This document shows positions 28,353 through 39,378 of a stretch of 64,000 nucleotides of DNA, piece by piece. Origin of the DNA: Vibrio metoecus (GTDB lineage: Bacteria; Pseudomonadota; Gammaproteobacteria; Enterobacterales; Vibrionaceae); assembly GCF_009665255.1 (NCBI RefSeq), contig NZ_CP035687.1, positions 124,001 through 188,000 of the forward strand. The letters run 5' to 3'. A model generated the notes under the pieces. It worked only from the letters and a program-made list of their open reading frames with translations. It had not been told where the DNA came from and searched no databases. Both the position numbers and the translations under genes were made by a program. Every line of letters starts with the position of its first letter. The first letter of the stretch is position 1.

Positions 28353-28838
28353 TCAGAAGAAGCGGATAGCACTGCGTCCTGAACTCGCTACGGAGTCACT
28401 GCTTGCCGATTCTTTTTCTCCTTTCGACTTGTTTTGTTTTGTCTTCGACGAATTCTTTTGAGCTTTCTCTTTCTTTTTAGAGGATGCTTTTTTACTTGAT
28501 GGAGCCGCTTCTGCCGCATTTTTTACTGACTTTATCGGCGCTGCTACACTAGGTACGGATTCGGTGTTAGTCACTGGGACATCACAAATCACGACGTAAA
28601 ACTCTTGGTTAAATTCAATGAGATCACCGTCATAGACTTTACGACGCTTACGAGTTTCTTCTTCACCATTGACAAACACATACCCTTCACTGATCACGTG
28701 TTTTGCCTCTCCACCACCGCTGATGGCGTTCGCAATTTTCAGCACTTTATACAGCTCGATAGGTTGGCTAGAAACTTCCACACCGATAGCTTCAATTTCG
28801 ACTTCTTTATCTTGTGGGTTGAATTGTTCGTCTGTCAT
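28353..28838 (-). CDS. S4 RNA-binding domain protein with Lys/Ser-rich tail
   Basis: 161 residues from ATG 28838 (MTDEQFNPQDKEVEIEAI). An S4 domain of the YbcJ/RqcP type covers about residues 25-85 (IELYKVLKIANAISGGGEAKHVISEGYVFVNG, shown in part; RKRRKVYDGDLIEF). A ~70-residue tail of Lys, Ser and Ala follows (SSKKASSKKKEKAQKNSSK), likely disordered and RNA-binding. The longer frame from 28880 lacks a ribosome site. Exact role unknown. Confidence 0.8.
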   Translation of the reverse strand: MTDEQFNPQDKEVEIEAIGVEVSSQPIELYKVLKIANAISGGGEAKHVISEGYVFVNGEEETRKRRKVYDGDLIEFNQEFYVVICDVPVTNTESVPSVAAPIKSVKNAAEAAPSSKKASSKKKEKAQKNSSKTKQNKSKGEKESASSDSVASSGRSAIRFF

Positions 28839-28952
28839 GACATTACTCTCAAAAAATTTTACGCAGTTTAGCTTTTTCAAACGTAATTACCAACGTCAAT
28901 GCAAACAACCACTAAACTAAAGATTATGAACGCCCCCTTTGATTAGGCAACT

Positions 28953-29738
28953 ATGCGTATTGATGTACTCTTGATGTGCTCTTGGATAATCTCAGCCTCT
29001 CTCGATGCAAAGCCAATCAGCGTGACCATTTTCACGGATGACGCTTATCCTCCTTACAGCTATGCCAAGAACGGCCAAGCCCTGGGGATTTATCCTGACA
29101 TTGTGCGCTCAGCCGATACCTTGATGGAGGAGTTTGAGATTATTTTACAGCCTATTCCTTGGCGACGTGGTTTAAAGTTACTTGAAGCGGGGCGAATTTT
29201 TGCCCTTCTCCCTCCTTATTATTACCCGAACAAGCGCCCTTATATCCAACCTTACTCAGATCCTATCCTCGATGAAGAGGTGGTCGTGTTTTGCCAAAAC
29301 AAATGGTTAAATCATAAAAACCTGACCGAATGGCCAACGGATTTTTATGGTTTAAAAATAGGTATCAATGATGGATTTAGTGTCGGTGGGCAGGCTTTTT
29401 GGCAAGCGGTAAATGAAAAAAAGTTTACTGTTGAAAGTGCAAACAGTAATAGGGTTAATCTTTTAAAGTTACGCGGTGACAGAATTGATTGCTACATCAA
29501 TGACCACATTTCTATTTTGTGGGAATTATCACAATTAAAACGAGAAGGAGCGATTGAAAATGCCAATTTTTCGATCGCAGCGAAGCTGAGCATTGAACAA
29601 GGTTACATTGGTTTTACCAATCAAAATCTTGAACAATATCCTTATCAGAGCAAATTTGTTGCTGCATTTAATGTTGCATTAGCTGAGCTAAAAAGTAGCG
29701 GCCAACTGGATAAAATTGTTAGCCGCTATATTGAATAA
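28953..29738 (+). CDS. Periplasmic amino-acid-type binding protein (SBP family 3)
   Basis: 261 residues: signal peptide to about residue 20 (LLMCSWIISASLDA), then VTIFTDDAYPPYSYAKNGQALGIYPDI, the usual start of a family 3 solute-binding domain, through to a C-terminal KSSGQLDKIVSRYIE. No ABC transporter genes adjoin it, so it may be a stand-alone sensor or scavenging protein like many in Vibrio. Ligand unknown. Confidence 0.82.
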   Translation: MRIDVLLMCSWIISASLDAKPISVTIFTDDAYPPYSYAKNGQALGIYPDIVRSADTLMEEFEIILQPIPWRRGLKLLEAGRIFALLPPYYYPNKRPYIQPYSDPILDEEVVVFCQNKWLNHKNLTEWPTDFYGLKIGINDGFSVGGQAFWQAVNEKKFTVESANSNRVNLLKLRGDRIDCYINDHISILWELSQLKREGAIENANFSIAAKLSIEQGYIGFTNQNLEQYPYQSKFVAAFNVALAELKSSGQLDKIVSRYIE

Positions 29739-29746
29739 GGTGGGCG

Positions 29747-30415
29747 TTATCGTGTGACCATATTGCGGATCTGTTTCGCGCGCTCTTCATCACTTACAGT
29801 GCTTGGGGGTGGAACCGTTAAACCTTTTATTACCGCCGGACGTTGCGCAATTTCATTCATCCAACGTTGTAAATGGGGTAAGCCATCGATTGAGATCCCA
29901 CTCCATTCGTGAATTCGTACCCATGGGAATGTCGCGATATCGGCTATCGAGTATTCATTACCTGCCAGATACGCATTTTGTGTCAGTTGCCCGTCCATCA
30001 CTTCGAATAAGCGTCGACCTTCTTTTTGGTAACGATCGATCGCAGGCTGGATTTTTTCAGGGAAATAGCGGTAAAACACATTGGCTTGCCCCATCATCGG
30101 GCCGACACCGCCCATCTGGAACATTAACCACTGGATCACACGTGAACGAGCTTTGCTTTCTTGTGGCAAGAACATGCCTGTTTTTTCTGCCAGATACAGC
30201 AAAATAGCCCCCGACTCAAAAACGGCAAAATCATCGTTATCACGGTCAACTATCGCAGGAATTCGACCATTGGGGTTAATCGCGGTGAATTCAGGTTGTT
30301 TTTGCTCATTACTGGAAAGATTAAGCGCATGAGTAGTGTATTCCAGCCCCATCTCTTCCAATGCAATCGCAATTTTATGGCCATTGGGTGTTGCTGCAGT
30401 ATAAAAATCAATCAT
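29747..30415 (-). CDS. Glutathione transferase, YfcG-like (Nu class)
   Basis: 222 residues. The N-terminal thioredoxin fold has [14 protein letters not shown], with the Thr and Asn used by the Nu class to hold glutathione, and [15 protein letters not shown]. The C-terminal helical domain follows. E. coli YfcG is a disulfide-bond oxidoreductase. Starts 11 bp after the next GST gene, forming a two-gene operon divergent from a TetR regulator. Confidence 0.88.
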   Translation of the reverse strand: MIDFYTAATPNGHKIAIALEEMGLEYTTHALNLSSNEQKQPEFTAINPNGRIPAIVDRDNDDFAVFESGAILLYLAEKTGMFLPQESKARSRVIQWLMFQMGGVGPMMGQANVFYRYFPEKIQPAIDRYQKEGRRLFEVMDGQLTQNAYLAGNEYSIADIATFPWVRIHEWSGISIDGLPHLQRWMNEIAQRPAVIKGLTVPPPSTVSDEERAKQIRNMVTR

Positions 30416-30426
30416 GGAAATATTCC

Positions 30427-31038
30427 TTATTGAAAAGCTGGGCGTTGAGCCACTTGCTCATACCAGCGAGTAATGTGCGGATAATTTTCTGCTACAGGCA
30501 ATTCGAGTGCTTTTTGGATAAAGCCAATAAAAATGTAGGCGGTGATATCAACAATAGTGAAACGATCCGTAGCAATAAATGTAGACTCGGCCAGACGTTG
30601 TTCAAGTTGCGGTAAGAAGGCGGCAACTCGTGCTTTACTCTCTTCCCCCCAAGCATAAACGCAGTTTTCGCGGTCTTGGTAGATACCTGTCAAATTACGA
30701 AACGCTTGAAACCCGGCGTAGAGCCCCTGAAGCTCAATCACTCGATGCCACATTTCTATTTGAGCTTGTTCTAGAGGTGAGCGGCCAAACAGTTGCTGCG
30801 AATTAGGATAGGCTTGATCAAAATAGCGACAAATAGCCACACTTTCACACAAGGTCGTCCCATCATCTAGTTCAAGTAGCGGCACTTTGCCATTAAGACT
30901 TTTACTGCGAAACGTATCGGACAAGTTTTCTCCGCTACGAATATCCACATGAACACGTTCAACATCCAACCCCAATTCTTTAAGAAAAATCGAAACTCGG
31001 CGGCTGCTGGGTGTCATAGCGGTTTCATATAATTTCAT
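30427..31038 (-). CDS. Glutathione transferase
   Basis: 203 residues with GST_N ([20 protein letters not shown], catalytic Ser/Tyr region TPSS) and the cis-Pro motif [10 protein letters not shown], then [13 protein letters not shown] and a helical C-terminal domain. First gene of the GST pair. Its upstream region holds the palindromes at 31064-31108, shared with the divergent TetR gene. Confidence 0.9.
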   Translation of the reverse strand: MKLYETAMTPSSRRVSIFLKELGLDVERVHVDIRSGENLSDTFRSKSLNGKVPLLELDDGTTLCESVAICRYFDQAYPNSQQLFGRSPLEQAQIEMWHRVIELQGLYAGFQAFRNLTGIYQDRENCVYAWGEESKARVAAFLPQLEQRLAESTFIATDRFTIVDITAYIFIGFIQKALELPVAENYPHITRWYEQVAQRPAFQ

Positions 31039-31063
31039 TCTGCTGTCCTTATTTTCTTTTTCT

Positions 31064-31108
31064 GAACGATCGTTCTGGTTATACTCTACGCAGTTTCTGA
31101 ACGTTCAG
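31064..31108. promoter_or_regulatory. Paired palindromic operators between GST and TetR genes
   Basis: GAACGATCGTTC (31064-31075) and CTGAACGTTCAG (31097-31108) are two perfect palindromes built on the same GAACG half-site, 33 bp apart start to start. Placed between divergent genes, they are the likely binding sites of the adjoining TetR regulator. Confidence 0.65.
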
Positions 31109-31141
31109 TCAAGAATATATTTTTCAGTAGTAGAGTTTCGA

Positions 31142-31723
31142 ATGGCAAGAAAATGCAACTTTGATCGAGAAGAAAAATTGCACGAAGCAATGCGGTTGTT
31201 TTGGCAAAAAGGTTACGCCAATACCGCCATTTCTGATTTGGTTGATCACCTACAAATCAACCGATTCAGTTTGTATAACGCCTTTGGTGATAAGCAGACG
31301 CTGTACTATGAAGCGCTTGATCACTATCTGGCGTTGATGAGTGGTCCGACGTTAAAAGCACTTGAGCTTGAAAATGCGGGCTGGGAAGAGTTGAAAGCCT
31401 TTCTTGAAGGGTTTGCCGATTTGCAGAAAACCTCTAAAAACGGTTGTTTTATCCAAAATGCTTTAGTTGAGCACGCGGGGGCTGATCACGAAGTTCTCAG
31501 CAAAGGTCATGCCCTTTTCGACCGATTACTCGGATTGATGACCCGAGCTCTCAATAATGCCATGAAGCAAAAACAGATATCGACCACTTTACCTGCTGAT
31601 GCCATCGCCAAATTAATTCTCACCCAAATGCAAGGGATGCGAGTGTTGGGTAAGGCACAGCGTCAGACGGATCTTGAACAAGGTTTAACGGTGTTAACTC
31701 AGTTAATTGAGGGGCGAGCATGA
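31142..31723 (+). CDS. TetR-family transcriptional regulator
   Basis: 193 residues: N-terminal HTH (EKLHEAMRLFWQKGYANTAI SDLVDHLQINRFSLYNAFGD, shown with a gap) and a helical ligand domain of the AcrR/TetR_C type. Divergent from two GST genes, with two palindromes between; most likely represses them. Inducer unknown. Its stop overlaps the start of the next gene by 4 bp (ATGA). Confidence 0.9.
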   Translation: MARKCNFDREEKLHEAMRLFWQKGYANTAISDLVDHLQINRFSLYNAFGDKQTLYYEALDHYLALMSGPTLKALELENAGWEELKAFLEGFADLQKTSKNGCFIQNALVEHAGADHEVLSKGHALFDRLLGLMTRALNNAMKQKQISTTLPADAIAKLILTQMQGMRVLGKAQRQTDLEQGLTVLTQLIEGRA

Positions 31724-32112
31724 TTGAGCTTATTGCGGTTCGTCTAACTCAGGGCGATGACCTTAAACAACAGATCACTCACCTGGTAAAAAAGCATGGC
31801 ATTCATGCTGGATCGATTGCCTCTTGCGTTGGGTGTCTTTCAAACCTTAATCTGCGTCTAGCCGATAGCGTCTCTCTGATGCAGGTGAGCGCACCGTTTG
31901 AAATTCTTTCTCTCGCTGGCACCCTAACCTATGACCACTGCCATATACACATCACGGTTGCAGATGCACAAGGGCGTGCTTGGGGCGGCCATTTACTTGA
32001 TGGCAACATCATCAATACCACTGCAGAATTGATGATTCACCACTATCCACAACAACGTTTTTCTCGCCAATTTGATCCCAATACGGGATATGGTGAGTTA
32101 GTGATTGAGTGA
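31720..32112 (+). CDS. PPC/DUF296-domain protein
   Basis: 130 residues covering one PPC domain (PF03479), the small fold found in plant AT-hook proteins and in bacterial stand-alone proteins: HGIHAGSIASCVGCLSNLNLRLAD and the conserved GGHLLDG. Co-translated with the TetR gene (4-bp overlap). Its last 15 bp overlap the convergent yejF. Function unknown. Confidence 0.8.
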   Translation: MIELIAVRLTQGDDLKQQITHLVKKHGIHAGSIASCVGCLSNLNLRLADSVSLMQVSAPFEILSLAGTLTYDHCHIHITVADAQGRAWGGHLLDGNIINTTAELMIHHYPQQRFSRQFDPNTGYGELVIE

Positions 32113-33696
32113 CGATAACTGGACTAGCTCTTGAGTGTAAGGATGATGAGGTGCCGTAAAGAGCATTTGAGTTTCACCTTGTTCAACCACCTCCCCGGCT
32201 TTCATCACAATGGTGTGATGACAAATGGCACGGATCACCGCCAAATCATGGCTGATAAACAGATATGTGAGGTGATGTTTTTGCTGCAGATCTTTGAGTA
32301 AATCCAGAACTTGTGCTTGAACGGTGCGATCGAGTGAGGATGTGGGCTCATCAAGCAAAATAAACTCAGGCTTGAGCACCAGAGCACGAGCAATGGCGAT
32401 GCGCTGCCTTTGCCCACCCGAAAACTCGTTGGGGTAACGATGCCGTGTTTCACAGTCTAGCCCCACTTCGTGCATCACTTCGCAAATTGCTTGATCAATT
32501 TGTTCATCATTGAGTTGAGTGTGTACCCGTAACCCTTCACCAATGACTTGCGCGACTGACATTCTCGGGTTGAGTGCTGAGTATGGATCTTGAAATACGA
32601 CCTGCATTTTACTGCGAAAAGGCAACATTTCGTGCCGTTTGAGCGGTTGCAGATCTTCCCCTAAATAGCGAATCACGCCCTGTGACGATAACAGCTTTAA
32701 AATTGCCATTCCCGTAGTCGATTTCCCTGAGCCACTCTCACCGACTACACCCAATGATTGCCCTTTGAGCAGCGTAAAGTTCATATCGGTGACGGCTTTG
32801 ATATAAGCCTGTGTACGCCTCAATAACCCACCTTTAATTGGGAACCAGACCCGCAAATTTTCAGCTTGCAGCAAAGTCGGTGCGTCAGGAGTAACTGGCA
32901 CAGGCGTGCCTCGCGGATCGGCATTAATCAATTGTTGGGTATACGGATGCACAGGGGAATGAAACAAGGCTTGGCACTGATTGGTTTCAACCAATTTACC
33001 CTGTTGCATCACGGCCACTCGATCAGCAATGCGTCGTACAATGCTCAAATCATGGGTGATGAACAACATGGCCATGCCCAGTTCTTGTTGCAATGATTTA
33101 AGCAAATCGAGAATCTGAGCTTGTACCGACACATCTAACGCTGTCGTTGGCTCATCCGCAATCAACAGTTCAGGTTCATTAATCAGTGCCATCGCGATCA
33201 TCACGCGTTGGCGTTCGCCACCAGAAAGTTCATGTGGATAAGCGTTGATCTTCATTTCTGGATTACGAATCCCTACCTTTCCTAACCATTCAATCGCTTT
33301 TTGCTCCGCGATTGTTGCTCTTATACCGCGGTGAATCGCCAATGTTTCTAGCAGTTGTTTACCAATTTTGTGCAGTGGATTGAGTGAAACCATCGGTTCT
33401 TGAAAGATCATGCCAATTCGACCGCCACGGATCCCACGCAACGCTCGTTCTGAACAACGTAACGTATCAATATCGGCAAATCGAATTTGGCCACTCAAAT
33501 AGTGTGCTGAACCTTTGGGAAGTAAACGCAAAATAGCATTGGCCGTCACTGATTTTCCTGATCCACTTTCACCGACTAACGCTAAGGTTTCCCCGCGTGC
33601 CACTTGCAAAGACACACCTTCAGTCACTGGGCGAGCTTGCCCTGCTACGCCAAATCCCACTGAGAGGTTATCAATTTCTAATACCCATTCGCTCAT
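32098..33696 (-). CDS. yejF: Peptide ABC importer ATP-binding protein YejF
   Basis: 532 residues holding two fused ATPase domains. Walker A motifs [10 protein letters not shown] and [10 protein letters not shown], signature motifs [15 protein letters not shown] and [15 protein letters not shown], and both Walker B LIADEPT/LLDEPTS are intact. It powers the Yej importer for oligopeptides (in E. coli also microcin C). Start overlaps yejE by 4 bp. Last gene of yejABEF. Confidence 0.95.
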   Translation of the reverse strand: MSEWVLEIDNLSVGFGVAGQARPVTEGVSLQVARGETLALVGESGSGKSVTANAILRLLPKGSAHYLSGQIRFADIDTLRCSERALRGIRGGRIGMIFQEPMVSLNPLHKIGKQLLETLAIHRGIRATIAEQKAIEWLGKVGIRNPEMKINAYPHELSGGERQRVMIAMALINEPELLIADEPTTALDVSVQAQILDLLKSLQQELGMAMLFITHDLSIVRRIADRVAVMQQGKLVETNQCQALFHSPVHPYTQQLINADPRGTPVPVTPDAPTLLQAENLRVWFPIKGGLLRRTQAYIKAVTDMNFTLLKGQSLGVVGESGSGKSTTGMAILKLLSSQGVIRYLGEDLQPLKRHEMLPFRSKMQVVFQDPYSALNPRMSVAQVIGEGLRVHTQLNDEQIDQAICEVMHEVGLDCETRHRYPNEFSGGQRQRIAIARALVLKPEFILLDEPTSSLDRTVQAQVLDLLKDLQQKHHLTYLFISHDLAVIRAICHHTIVMKAGEVVEQGETQMLFTAPHHPYTQELVQLSSLNH

Positions 33697-34745
33697 GAAG
33701 TACTCCGTTGCAAGTGTGGGTCAAAGGCATCGCGTACCGCTTCTCCGATAAAGACTAATAGCGTCAGCATTGAGGAAAGTACCACAAAGGCTGAGATGCC
33801 AAGCCAAGGTGCTTGAAGATTGGCTTTGCCTTGTGCGAGAAGTTCACCGAGTGACGGCGACCCCGCTGGCAGGCCAAAACCAAGAAAATCGAGTGAGGTA
33901 AGAGTGGTCACAGAGCCTGAGAGAATAAACGGCATCATAGTTAATGAGGCCACCATCGCGTTAGGCAGCATGTGACGTAAAATAATACGCATATCACTCA
34001 CGCCCATCGCTTGTGCGGCACGCACATAATCAAAATTTCGACAGCGCAAAAATTCCGCACGTACTACCCCCACTAAGCTCATCCAACTAAACAGAACCAT
34101 GATGCCAAGTAGCCACCAAAAATTAGGCTCCACAAAGCTAGATAAGATAATTAAAAGAAACAGGGTTGGCATACCTGACCAAACTTCAATAAAGCGCTGA
34201 CCAAACAGGTCGAGCCAACCGCCGTAGTAACCTTGAGTGGCACCAACCAGCACACCAATGAGTGAGGAGATCACCGTTAACACAAAACCGAAAAGCACGG
34301 AGATACGAAAACCGTAAATAATCCGAGCTAAAACATCTCGACCTTTATCATCCGTGCCTAACCAGTTCACTGAATCCGGCGCAGAAGGCACACTGCCGGT
34401 GATATCAAAATTGATGGTGTCATAATGAAAACGGATCGGCGGCCAGATGATTTGCCCTTTCTCTTCAATCAAGCCAACCACATAGGGATCGGTGTAATCC
34501 GCTTCAGTATCAAATTCCCCCCCGAACTGGGTTTCACTGTAACGCTGCATAATCGGTGTATACCAACCACCGTTGTAATGAATTAACAATGGCTTATCGT
34601 TGGCGATCAGTTCAGCAAACAGGCTCATCACAAACAGCAGTAGGAAAATCCATAATGACCAGAACCCACGCCGGTTGGATTTAAATCGAGCCCAGCGAGC
34701 TTCAATCAACGGGTTGGGCGCGCGCTTGTTACGTTGCCACATCAT
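33693..34745 (-). CDS. yejE: Peptide ABC importer permease YejE
   Basis: 350 residues: long N-terminal extension with a periplasmic loop, then five helices and the BPD_transp_1 domain with EAA-like loop YVRAAQAMGVSDMRIILRHMLPN (shown shortened: AAQAMGVSDMRIILRHMLP). Pairs with YejB in the inner membrane. Begins 2 bp after yejB ends. Confidence 0.94.
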   Translation of the reverse strand: MMWQRNKRAPNPLIEARWARFKSNRRGFWSLWIFLLLFVMSLFAELIANDKPLLIHYNGGWYTPIMQRYSETQFGGEFDTEADYTDPYVVGLIEEKGQIIWPPIRFHYDTINFDITGSVPSAPDSVNWLGTDDKGRDVLARIIYGFRISVLFGFVLTVISSLIGVLVGATQGYYGGWLDLFGQRFIEVWSGMPTLFLLIILSSFVEPNFWWLLGIMVLFSWMSLVGVVRAEFLRCRNFDYVRAAQAMGVSDMRIILRHMLPNAMVASLTMMPFILSGSVTTLTSLDFLGFGLPAGSPSLGELLAQGKANLQAPWLGISAFVVLSSMLTLLVFIGEAVRDAFDPHLQRSTS

Positions 34746-34747
34746 GT

Positions 34748-35830
34748 TTAGCGAGCCTCAAAATCAATGCGGGGATCGACCCACATATAAGTCAAATCCG
34801 ATAGGATACCGAGCAAGAGCCCTAATAAGGTCATGATATAAAGTGAGCTGAACACTAAGGGATAGTCACGCTGAATCGTCGCCTCAAAGCCGAGCAAACC
34901 AATCCCTTCAAGAGAGAACATCACTTCAATCAGCATTGAGCCGGTGAAGAAAATACTGATAAATGCACTAGGGAATCCGGCAATAATGATTAACATGGCG
35001 TTACGGAAAACGTGCTTGTAGAGAATTTGTCGTTCATCCAACCCTTTGGCTCGGGCGGTGACTACATATTGTTTGTTGATTTCATCCAGAAAGGAATTTT
35101 TGGTGAGCATACTTAACGTGGCAAAACCGCCAATCACCATGGCAAGGGTGGGTAAAGTTAAATGCCAGAAATAGTCGATGATCTGCGCATACCAAGGTAA
35201 AGCAGCAAAGTTATCGGAAACCAACCCACGCAATGGAAACCAACTGAAGTAGTTGCCACTGGCAAACAGAATGATCAAGATAATCGCGAATAGAAATCCA
35301 GGAATGGCATAACCAATAATCACTACGGCACTTGACCATATATCGAATCGCGAGCCGTGATGAATTGCTTTACTGATCCCAAGCGGGATGGAGATCAAAT
35401 AAATCAGCAATGTGCTCCATAAGCCCAATGATACTGACACTGGCAACCTTTCAATAATCAGATCAATCACATTGCCGCCTCTAAAGAGACTTTCGCCAAA
35501 ATTAAAGGTGGCATAGTCTTTCAACATCTGAAAATAGCGTTCATGCAATGGCTTATCAAAGCCAAAGCGACGAGTGATTTCTGCCACCACTTGTGGATCG
35601 AGTCCTCGTGAACCTTTATAGCCCGAAACCGGAGCATCTGTCGTCGGCGTAACCTCTTGCCCACCACCGGAAAAACGCTCCATCAAGCCCGACGTATTGC
35701 CTTCAAGTTGGGCAATCGCCTGTTCAACCGGACCTCCCGGCGCGATTTGGATAATAAAAAAGTTGATGGTGATGATCGCCCACAACGTGGGTATCACCAG
35801 TAACAAACGGCGCAGAATATAGCTGAGCAT
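34748..35830 (-). CDS. yejB: Peptide ABC importer permease YejB
   Basis: 360 residues, N-terminal [20 protein letters not shown] typical of DppB/OppB-like permeases, a ~55-residue periplasmic insert (residues ~40-90), and the EAA loop [19 protein letters not shown]. Six helices. Follows yejA by 8 bp. Confidence 0.94.
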   Translation of the reverse strand: MLSYILRRLLLVIPTLWAIITINFFIIQIAPGGPVEQAIAQLEGNTSGLMERFSGGGQEVTPTTDAPVSGYKGSRGLDPQVVAEITRRFGFDKPLHERYFQMLKDYATFNFGESLFRGGNVIDLIIERLPVSVSLGLWSTLLIYLISIPLGISKAIHHGSRFDIWSSAVVIIGYAIPGFLFAIILIILFASGNYFSWFPLRGLVSDNFAALPWYAQIIDYFWHLTLPTLAMVIGGFATLSMLTKNSFLDEINKQYVVTARAKGLDERQILYKHVFRNAMLIIIAGFPSAFISIFFTGSMLIEVMFSLEGIGLLGFEATIQRDYPLVFSSLYIMTLLGLLLGILSDLTYMWVDPRIDFEAR

Positions 35831-35838
35831 TGCGCCTC

Positions 35839-37656
35839 CTAACGCCGTTTTTCTGGAAGCCGCGCGGCTTTTTCTTGGTCAACCCACCAAGTATCCAATC
35901 CTAACGAATATTTAGGTAATACGTCTGGCCGACGGAACTTATCCCACATGGCCACACGATAAATGCTTAAGTGCCACTGAGGAATAATGTAAAACTTCCA
36001 TTGCAATACGCGATCTAATGCGCGACCTAATGCCAGAAGTTTTTCGGTATCTTGTTGGTTTTTGGCAATTTGTTCGGTTAATGCATCAATCACCGGATCA
36101 TTTGCCCCTGCGGCGTTGTAGGTAGAATCCATATAGTTTGAGTTCCACACAATCAACAGATTAGGGCTTGGATAAGGATTGGCACCGTAGCCGTGTGAGA
36201 TCATATCAAAATCGCGATCACGCAGGCGCTTAGTATATTGGGTGGTATCAACGGTGCGGATTTTCATTTCAATCCCCATCAACTGCAGATTTTTTTGCAG
36301 TGGGATGGCAATGCGCTCCGTGGTTGGATTGTAAATCAGTAGCTCAAAACTCAGTGCTTCCCCTGTTTTCACATTAGTCATCACCTTGTTTTTCAGCTCC
36401 CATCCGGCCTCTTTTAGCAGAGCAAAAGCTTCGCGCATTTGATTGCGGATACGCCCGCTCCCATCTGTTACAGAGGGTTGATAAGTCTCTGTAAAAACGC
36501 GTGTTGGAACTTGTCCTTTATATGGAGACAACACCGCTAACTCCGCCGCATCGGGGAGACCTTGAGCCTCGTATTCGGTGTTTTGGAAATAGCTGCGGGT
36601 TCGTTTGTATTGATCATAGAATAGGTTTTTGTTCATCCATTCGAAATCAAGCGCATAATTTAACGCTTCACGAACACGAACGTCTTGGAAAACAGCTCGC
36701 TGAGTGTTGAAGATAAAACCTTGCGTAGATGCGGGGGCTTGATGGGCAATCTCTTCTTTTTTGATGAAACCCTGATCAAAGTGAGTTCCGGTATAGGAGG
36801 TAGCCCAGAACTTCGCTTGGCTTTCTTGGCGTAAATCAAACTCGCCGGCTTTGAACGCTTCAAGCATTACCGTGTCATCGCGGTAATAATCGTATTGGAT
36901 CTGCGCAAAATTGTTCCGCCCGACGTTGACTGGTAAATCTTTTGCCCAATAGTTAGGGTCAAGTTTATAGGTCACACTTTGGCCTGGTTTGAAATCGACG
37001 ATTTGGTAAGCGCCGCTGCCTACCGGCGGTTGATTCAGTGGCTCTGCCAAATTTTTATCTTGCCAAAAGTGCTTGGGCAACACTCGCGTTGATTGCGCTA
37101 AGCTGAACAGTTGTTCTCGATTAGGCTGTTTCATTTCAATTCGAACGGTTTGTTCAGAGAGTGCTTTAACCGACTGCACATCTTTGTAGTAAACACGATA
37201 TTGCGGAACACCTTCGGTCATAAATTTAGTAAAGGTGAATTCCACATCCTGTGCGGTGATAGGTTTGCCATCATGAAAACGTGCTTTTGGATTGAGGTCA
37301 ATTTCCAACCAGCGATAGTCATCGGAATAACGAATTTTACTGGCGATCAAGGGATAGTAAGAGTCAATTTCATCGGCTGGTGAAAACATTAACGGATCAT
37401 ACAACTCTTCTGTGTTAGCCGCGGATACGCCACGCGAGGCAAAGCGGTTAAAATTGTCGTAAGTTCCTAGCTCACCAAAGGTGACTTTGCCATATTTGGG
37501 GGCATGCGGATTGACATAATCAAAGTGGGTAAAGTTTTCTGGGTACTTTGCTTCCCCGAATCCGACTAAACGGGTGGTTTCCACCACTGCAGCCCAACTT
37601 AATTGGCTGGATAATGCAAAGGTAATACCCAGTGCGATTGGCTTCCAATTGCGCAT
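35839..37656 (-). CDS. yejA: Periplasmic peptide-binding protein YejA
   Basis: 605 residues: signal peptide ([18 protein letters not shown]), then a family 5 solute-binding domain ([21 protein letters not shown]-like region, [19 protein letters not shown]). First gene of yejABEF; all four genes touch or nearly touch, so one operon. Delivers oligopeptides to YejBE. Confidence 0.93.
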   Translation of the reverse strand: MRNWKPIALGITFALSSQLSWAAVVETTRLVGFGEAKYPENFTHFDYVNPHAPKYGKVTFGELGTYDNFNRFASRGVSAANTEELYDPLMFSPADEIDSYYPLIASKIRYSDDYRWLEIDLNPKARFHDGKPITAQDVEFTFTKFMTEGVPQYRVYYKDVQSVKALSEQTVRIEMKQPNREQLFSLAQSTRVLPKHFWQDKNLAEPLNQPPVGSGAYQIVDFKPGQSVTYKLDPNYWAKDLPVNVGRNNFAQIQYDYYRDDTVMLEAFKAGEFDLRQESQAKFWATSYTGTHFDQGFIKKEEIAHQAPASTQGFIFNTQRAVFQDVRVREALNYALDFEWMNKNLFYDQYKRTRSYFQNTEYEAQGLPDAAELAVLSPYKGQVPTRVFTETYQPSVTDGSGRIRNQMREAFALLKEAGWELKNKVMTNVKTGEALSFELLIYNPTTERIAIPLQKNLQLMGIEMKIRTVDTTQYTKRLRDRDFDMISHGYGANPYPSPNLLIVWNSNYMDSTYNAAGANDPVIDALTEQIAKNQQDTEKLLALGRALDRVLQWKFYIIPQWHLSIYRVAMWDKFRRPDVLPKYSLGLDTWWVDQEKAARLPEKRR

Positions 37657-37802
37657 AGCTCTCTCCCTGATAACACGTCATCCAATAGTGTATGTACCTA
37701 ATTTCTGGCTTGGACTAGGACAATACAAAAAATTGATAATTCAGTAATTTGAATAAGTATATAACCAAACTACTGTAAGTTGCCGCTGAGCAGCAAGAGG
37801 GC

Positions 37803-37824
37803 TCAGGGGAAATTATTCCCCTGA
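37803..37824. terminator. Hairpin after the NUDIX gene
   Basis: TCAGGGGAA, loop ATTA, TTCCCCTGA: perfect 9-bp stem 8 bp after the stop codon on the minus strand. No T-run follows. Confidence 0.55.
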
Positions 37825-37831
37825 AACGTGA

Positions 37832-38353
37832 TCAATGAAGGGTTTTAGCAATCAAACGTAAAAGATAGGTTTCACGCTCAATGCTCATGCCTTTGCGTGG
37901 ATCGTTAAGCAGTGTTTGTTCATTGTGAGCAATCGCCTCATGAATATTCACCCAGACCGGTTTCATTCCGTTGCGTTGTTCATAACTTTCCAACTGAGGT
38001 GAACCTAACTGAGCATCCACTTCACAGCGATAACAGTAAGACACCATATGGATCACATCGACATCTTGTTGCTTGTCCCATGGACGAAACTCTTGATATA
38101 AACCAAACGGTTCAATGTTACGGATATTTTGTGCACCCGTTTCTTCTTGCAGTTCACGAATCATGCCCATAAGGACATCTTCGTCAGTCTCCAAACCGCC
38201 ACCCGGTAATGAATAGTCATGGTAGCGCTCGGTATACAGCAGCAAAATTTGCTCACCTTGCATTGCAATCGCTCGTGCGGCCTTACGTTGCACGATACGC
38301 TGCTCATTCAAAGGTTTAATCTCTGGGTGTACGGCGACATATAACGGTTTCAT
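37832..38353 (-). CDS. NUDIX hydrolase
   Basis: 173 residues from ATG 38353 (MKPLYVAVHPEIK), which has AAGGAGAA just upstream; the frame runs further but without a start signal. The Nudix box GGGLETDEDVLMGMIRELQE ETG fits GX5EX7REUXEEXGU. It hydrolyses a nucleoside-diphosphate-linked compound; substrate unknown. 93 bp after the DHH gene. Confidence 0.9.
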   Translation of the reverse strand: MKPLYVAVHPEIKPLNEQRIVQRKAARAIAMQGEQILLLYTERYHDYSLPGGGLETDEDVLMGMIRELQEETGAQNIRNIEPFGLYQEFRPWDKQQDVDVIHMVSYCYRCEVDAQLGSPQLESYEQRNGMKPVWVNIHEAIAHNEQTLLNDPRKGMSIERETYLLRLIAKTLH

Positions 38354-38406
38354 CGGTTCTCCTTTTCCAACGGTTTTGAGCGATGCTAGCACATCAAAAA
38401 CTTGAA

Positions 38407-38426
38407 GACCCTGATAAATCAGGGTC
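38407..38426 (-). terminator. Hairpin after the DHH phosphoesterase gene
   Basis: GACCCTGAT, loop AA, ATCAGGGTC: perfect 9-bp stem 20 bp after the stop as read on the minus strand, with a T-run ~7 bases further on. Confidence 0.65.
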
Positions 38427-38445
38427 TATTTGCGCTGAATCAAAT

Positions 38446-39378
38446 TTAACCGTCAGCATTGATCTTGGTGATCAGCTCTTTTTCGACGCGATCCGCATCT
38501 TCAAGCGCAATCTGGCAGGTACCTGCGGCAGCATGACCACCACCACCATACTTAAGCATCAACTCACCGATATTGGTTTTCGAACTGCGATCGAAAATAG
38601 ACTTCCCAGTGGCAAAAACGATGTTTTGCTTTTGAAAGCCCCACATCTTATGAATGGAAATATTGCACTGCGGAAACAGCGCATAGATGATGAAACGGTT
38701 ACCTGCGTAAATCGTTTCCTCTTCCATTAAATCAAGCAGAATCAAATTCTTATAGACTTTACTACAACGTTGGATTTGCTCTTTAAATCGAATTTCATGC
38801 TCACGGTATAAATCCACGCGCTCTTTAATATCGGGAAGTTCGAGAATTTCTTCAATACTGGCATGAGTACAGTGATCGATCAGTGCCATCATCAAGTTGT
38901 AGTTAGAGATCCGAAAATTATGGAAACGCCCCAAACCGGTTCGCGCGTCCATCAGAAAATTCAGTAAATTCCAACCGGTAGAGTCCAAAACTTCATCACG
39001 AGTAAATTGGGCAGAATCGCCTTTATCGACGGCAGACATCATTTCAAGCCATTCGAATGGAAAGGTTTTTTGGCCACCGTAATAATCCCATACCACGCGA
39101 GCGGCAGATGGAGCATTAGGATTAATGATGTGGTTAGAACGCTCACCTTTGTTGCGTAACGTTTCAGATAAGTGATGGTCAAAAACTAAGTGAGCATTTG
39201 CAACGTAAGGCAAGTTAGTGATGATATCTCGCTCCGTAATGGGAACTTTGCCATCTTGCATGTCTTTAGGATGGACAAACTGAATATCATCAATCAGTTC
39301 GATACTTTTGAGCAAAACTGCGCACACCAAACCATCAAAATCACTGCGTGTCACTAATCGATACTTAAGTGATGACAT
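38446..39378 (-). CDS. DHH/DHHA1-family phosphoesterase (exopolyphosphatase-like)
   Basis: 310 residues from ATG 39378 (MSSLKYRLVTRSDFDGLVCA), with GGGGGA 5-10 nt upstream. DHH superfamily motifs: TRSDFDG (motif I), VFDHH (motif III) and C-terminal GGGGHAAAGT of DHHA1. The family cleaves phosphodiester or pyrophosphate links in nanoRNA, cyclic dinucleotides or polyphosphate; which applies here is not clear. Cytoplasmic. Confidence 0.85.
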   Translation of the reverse strand: MSSLKYRLVTRSDFDGLVCAVLLKSIELIDDIQFVHPKDMQDGKVPITERDIITNLPYVANAHLVFDHHLSETLRNKGERSNHIINPNAPSAARVVWDYYGGQKTFPFEWLEMMSAVDKGDSAQFTRDEVLDSTGWNLLNFLMDARTGLGRFHNFRISNYNLMMALIDHCTHASIEEILELPDIKERVDLYREHEIRFKEQIQRCSKVYKNLILLDLMEEETIYAGNRFIIYALFPQCNISIHKMWGFQKQNIVFATGKSIFDRSSKTNIGELMLKYGGGGHAAAGTCQIALEDADRVEKELITKINADG

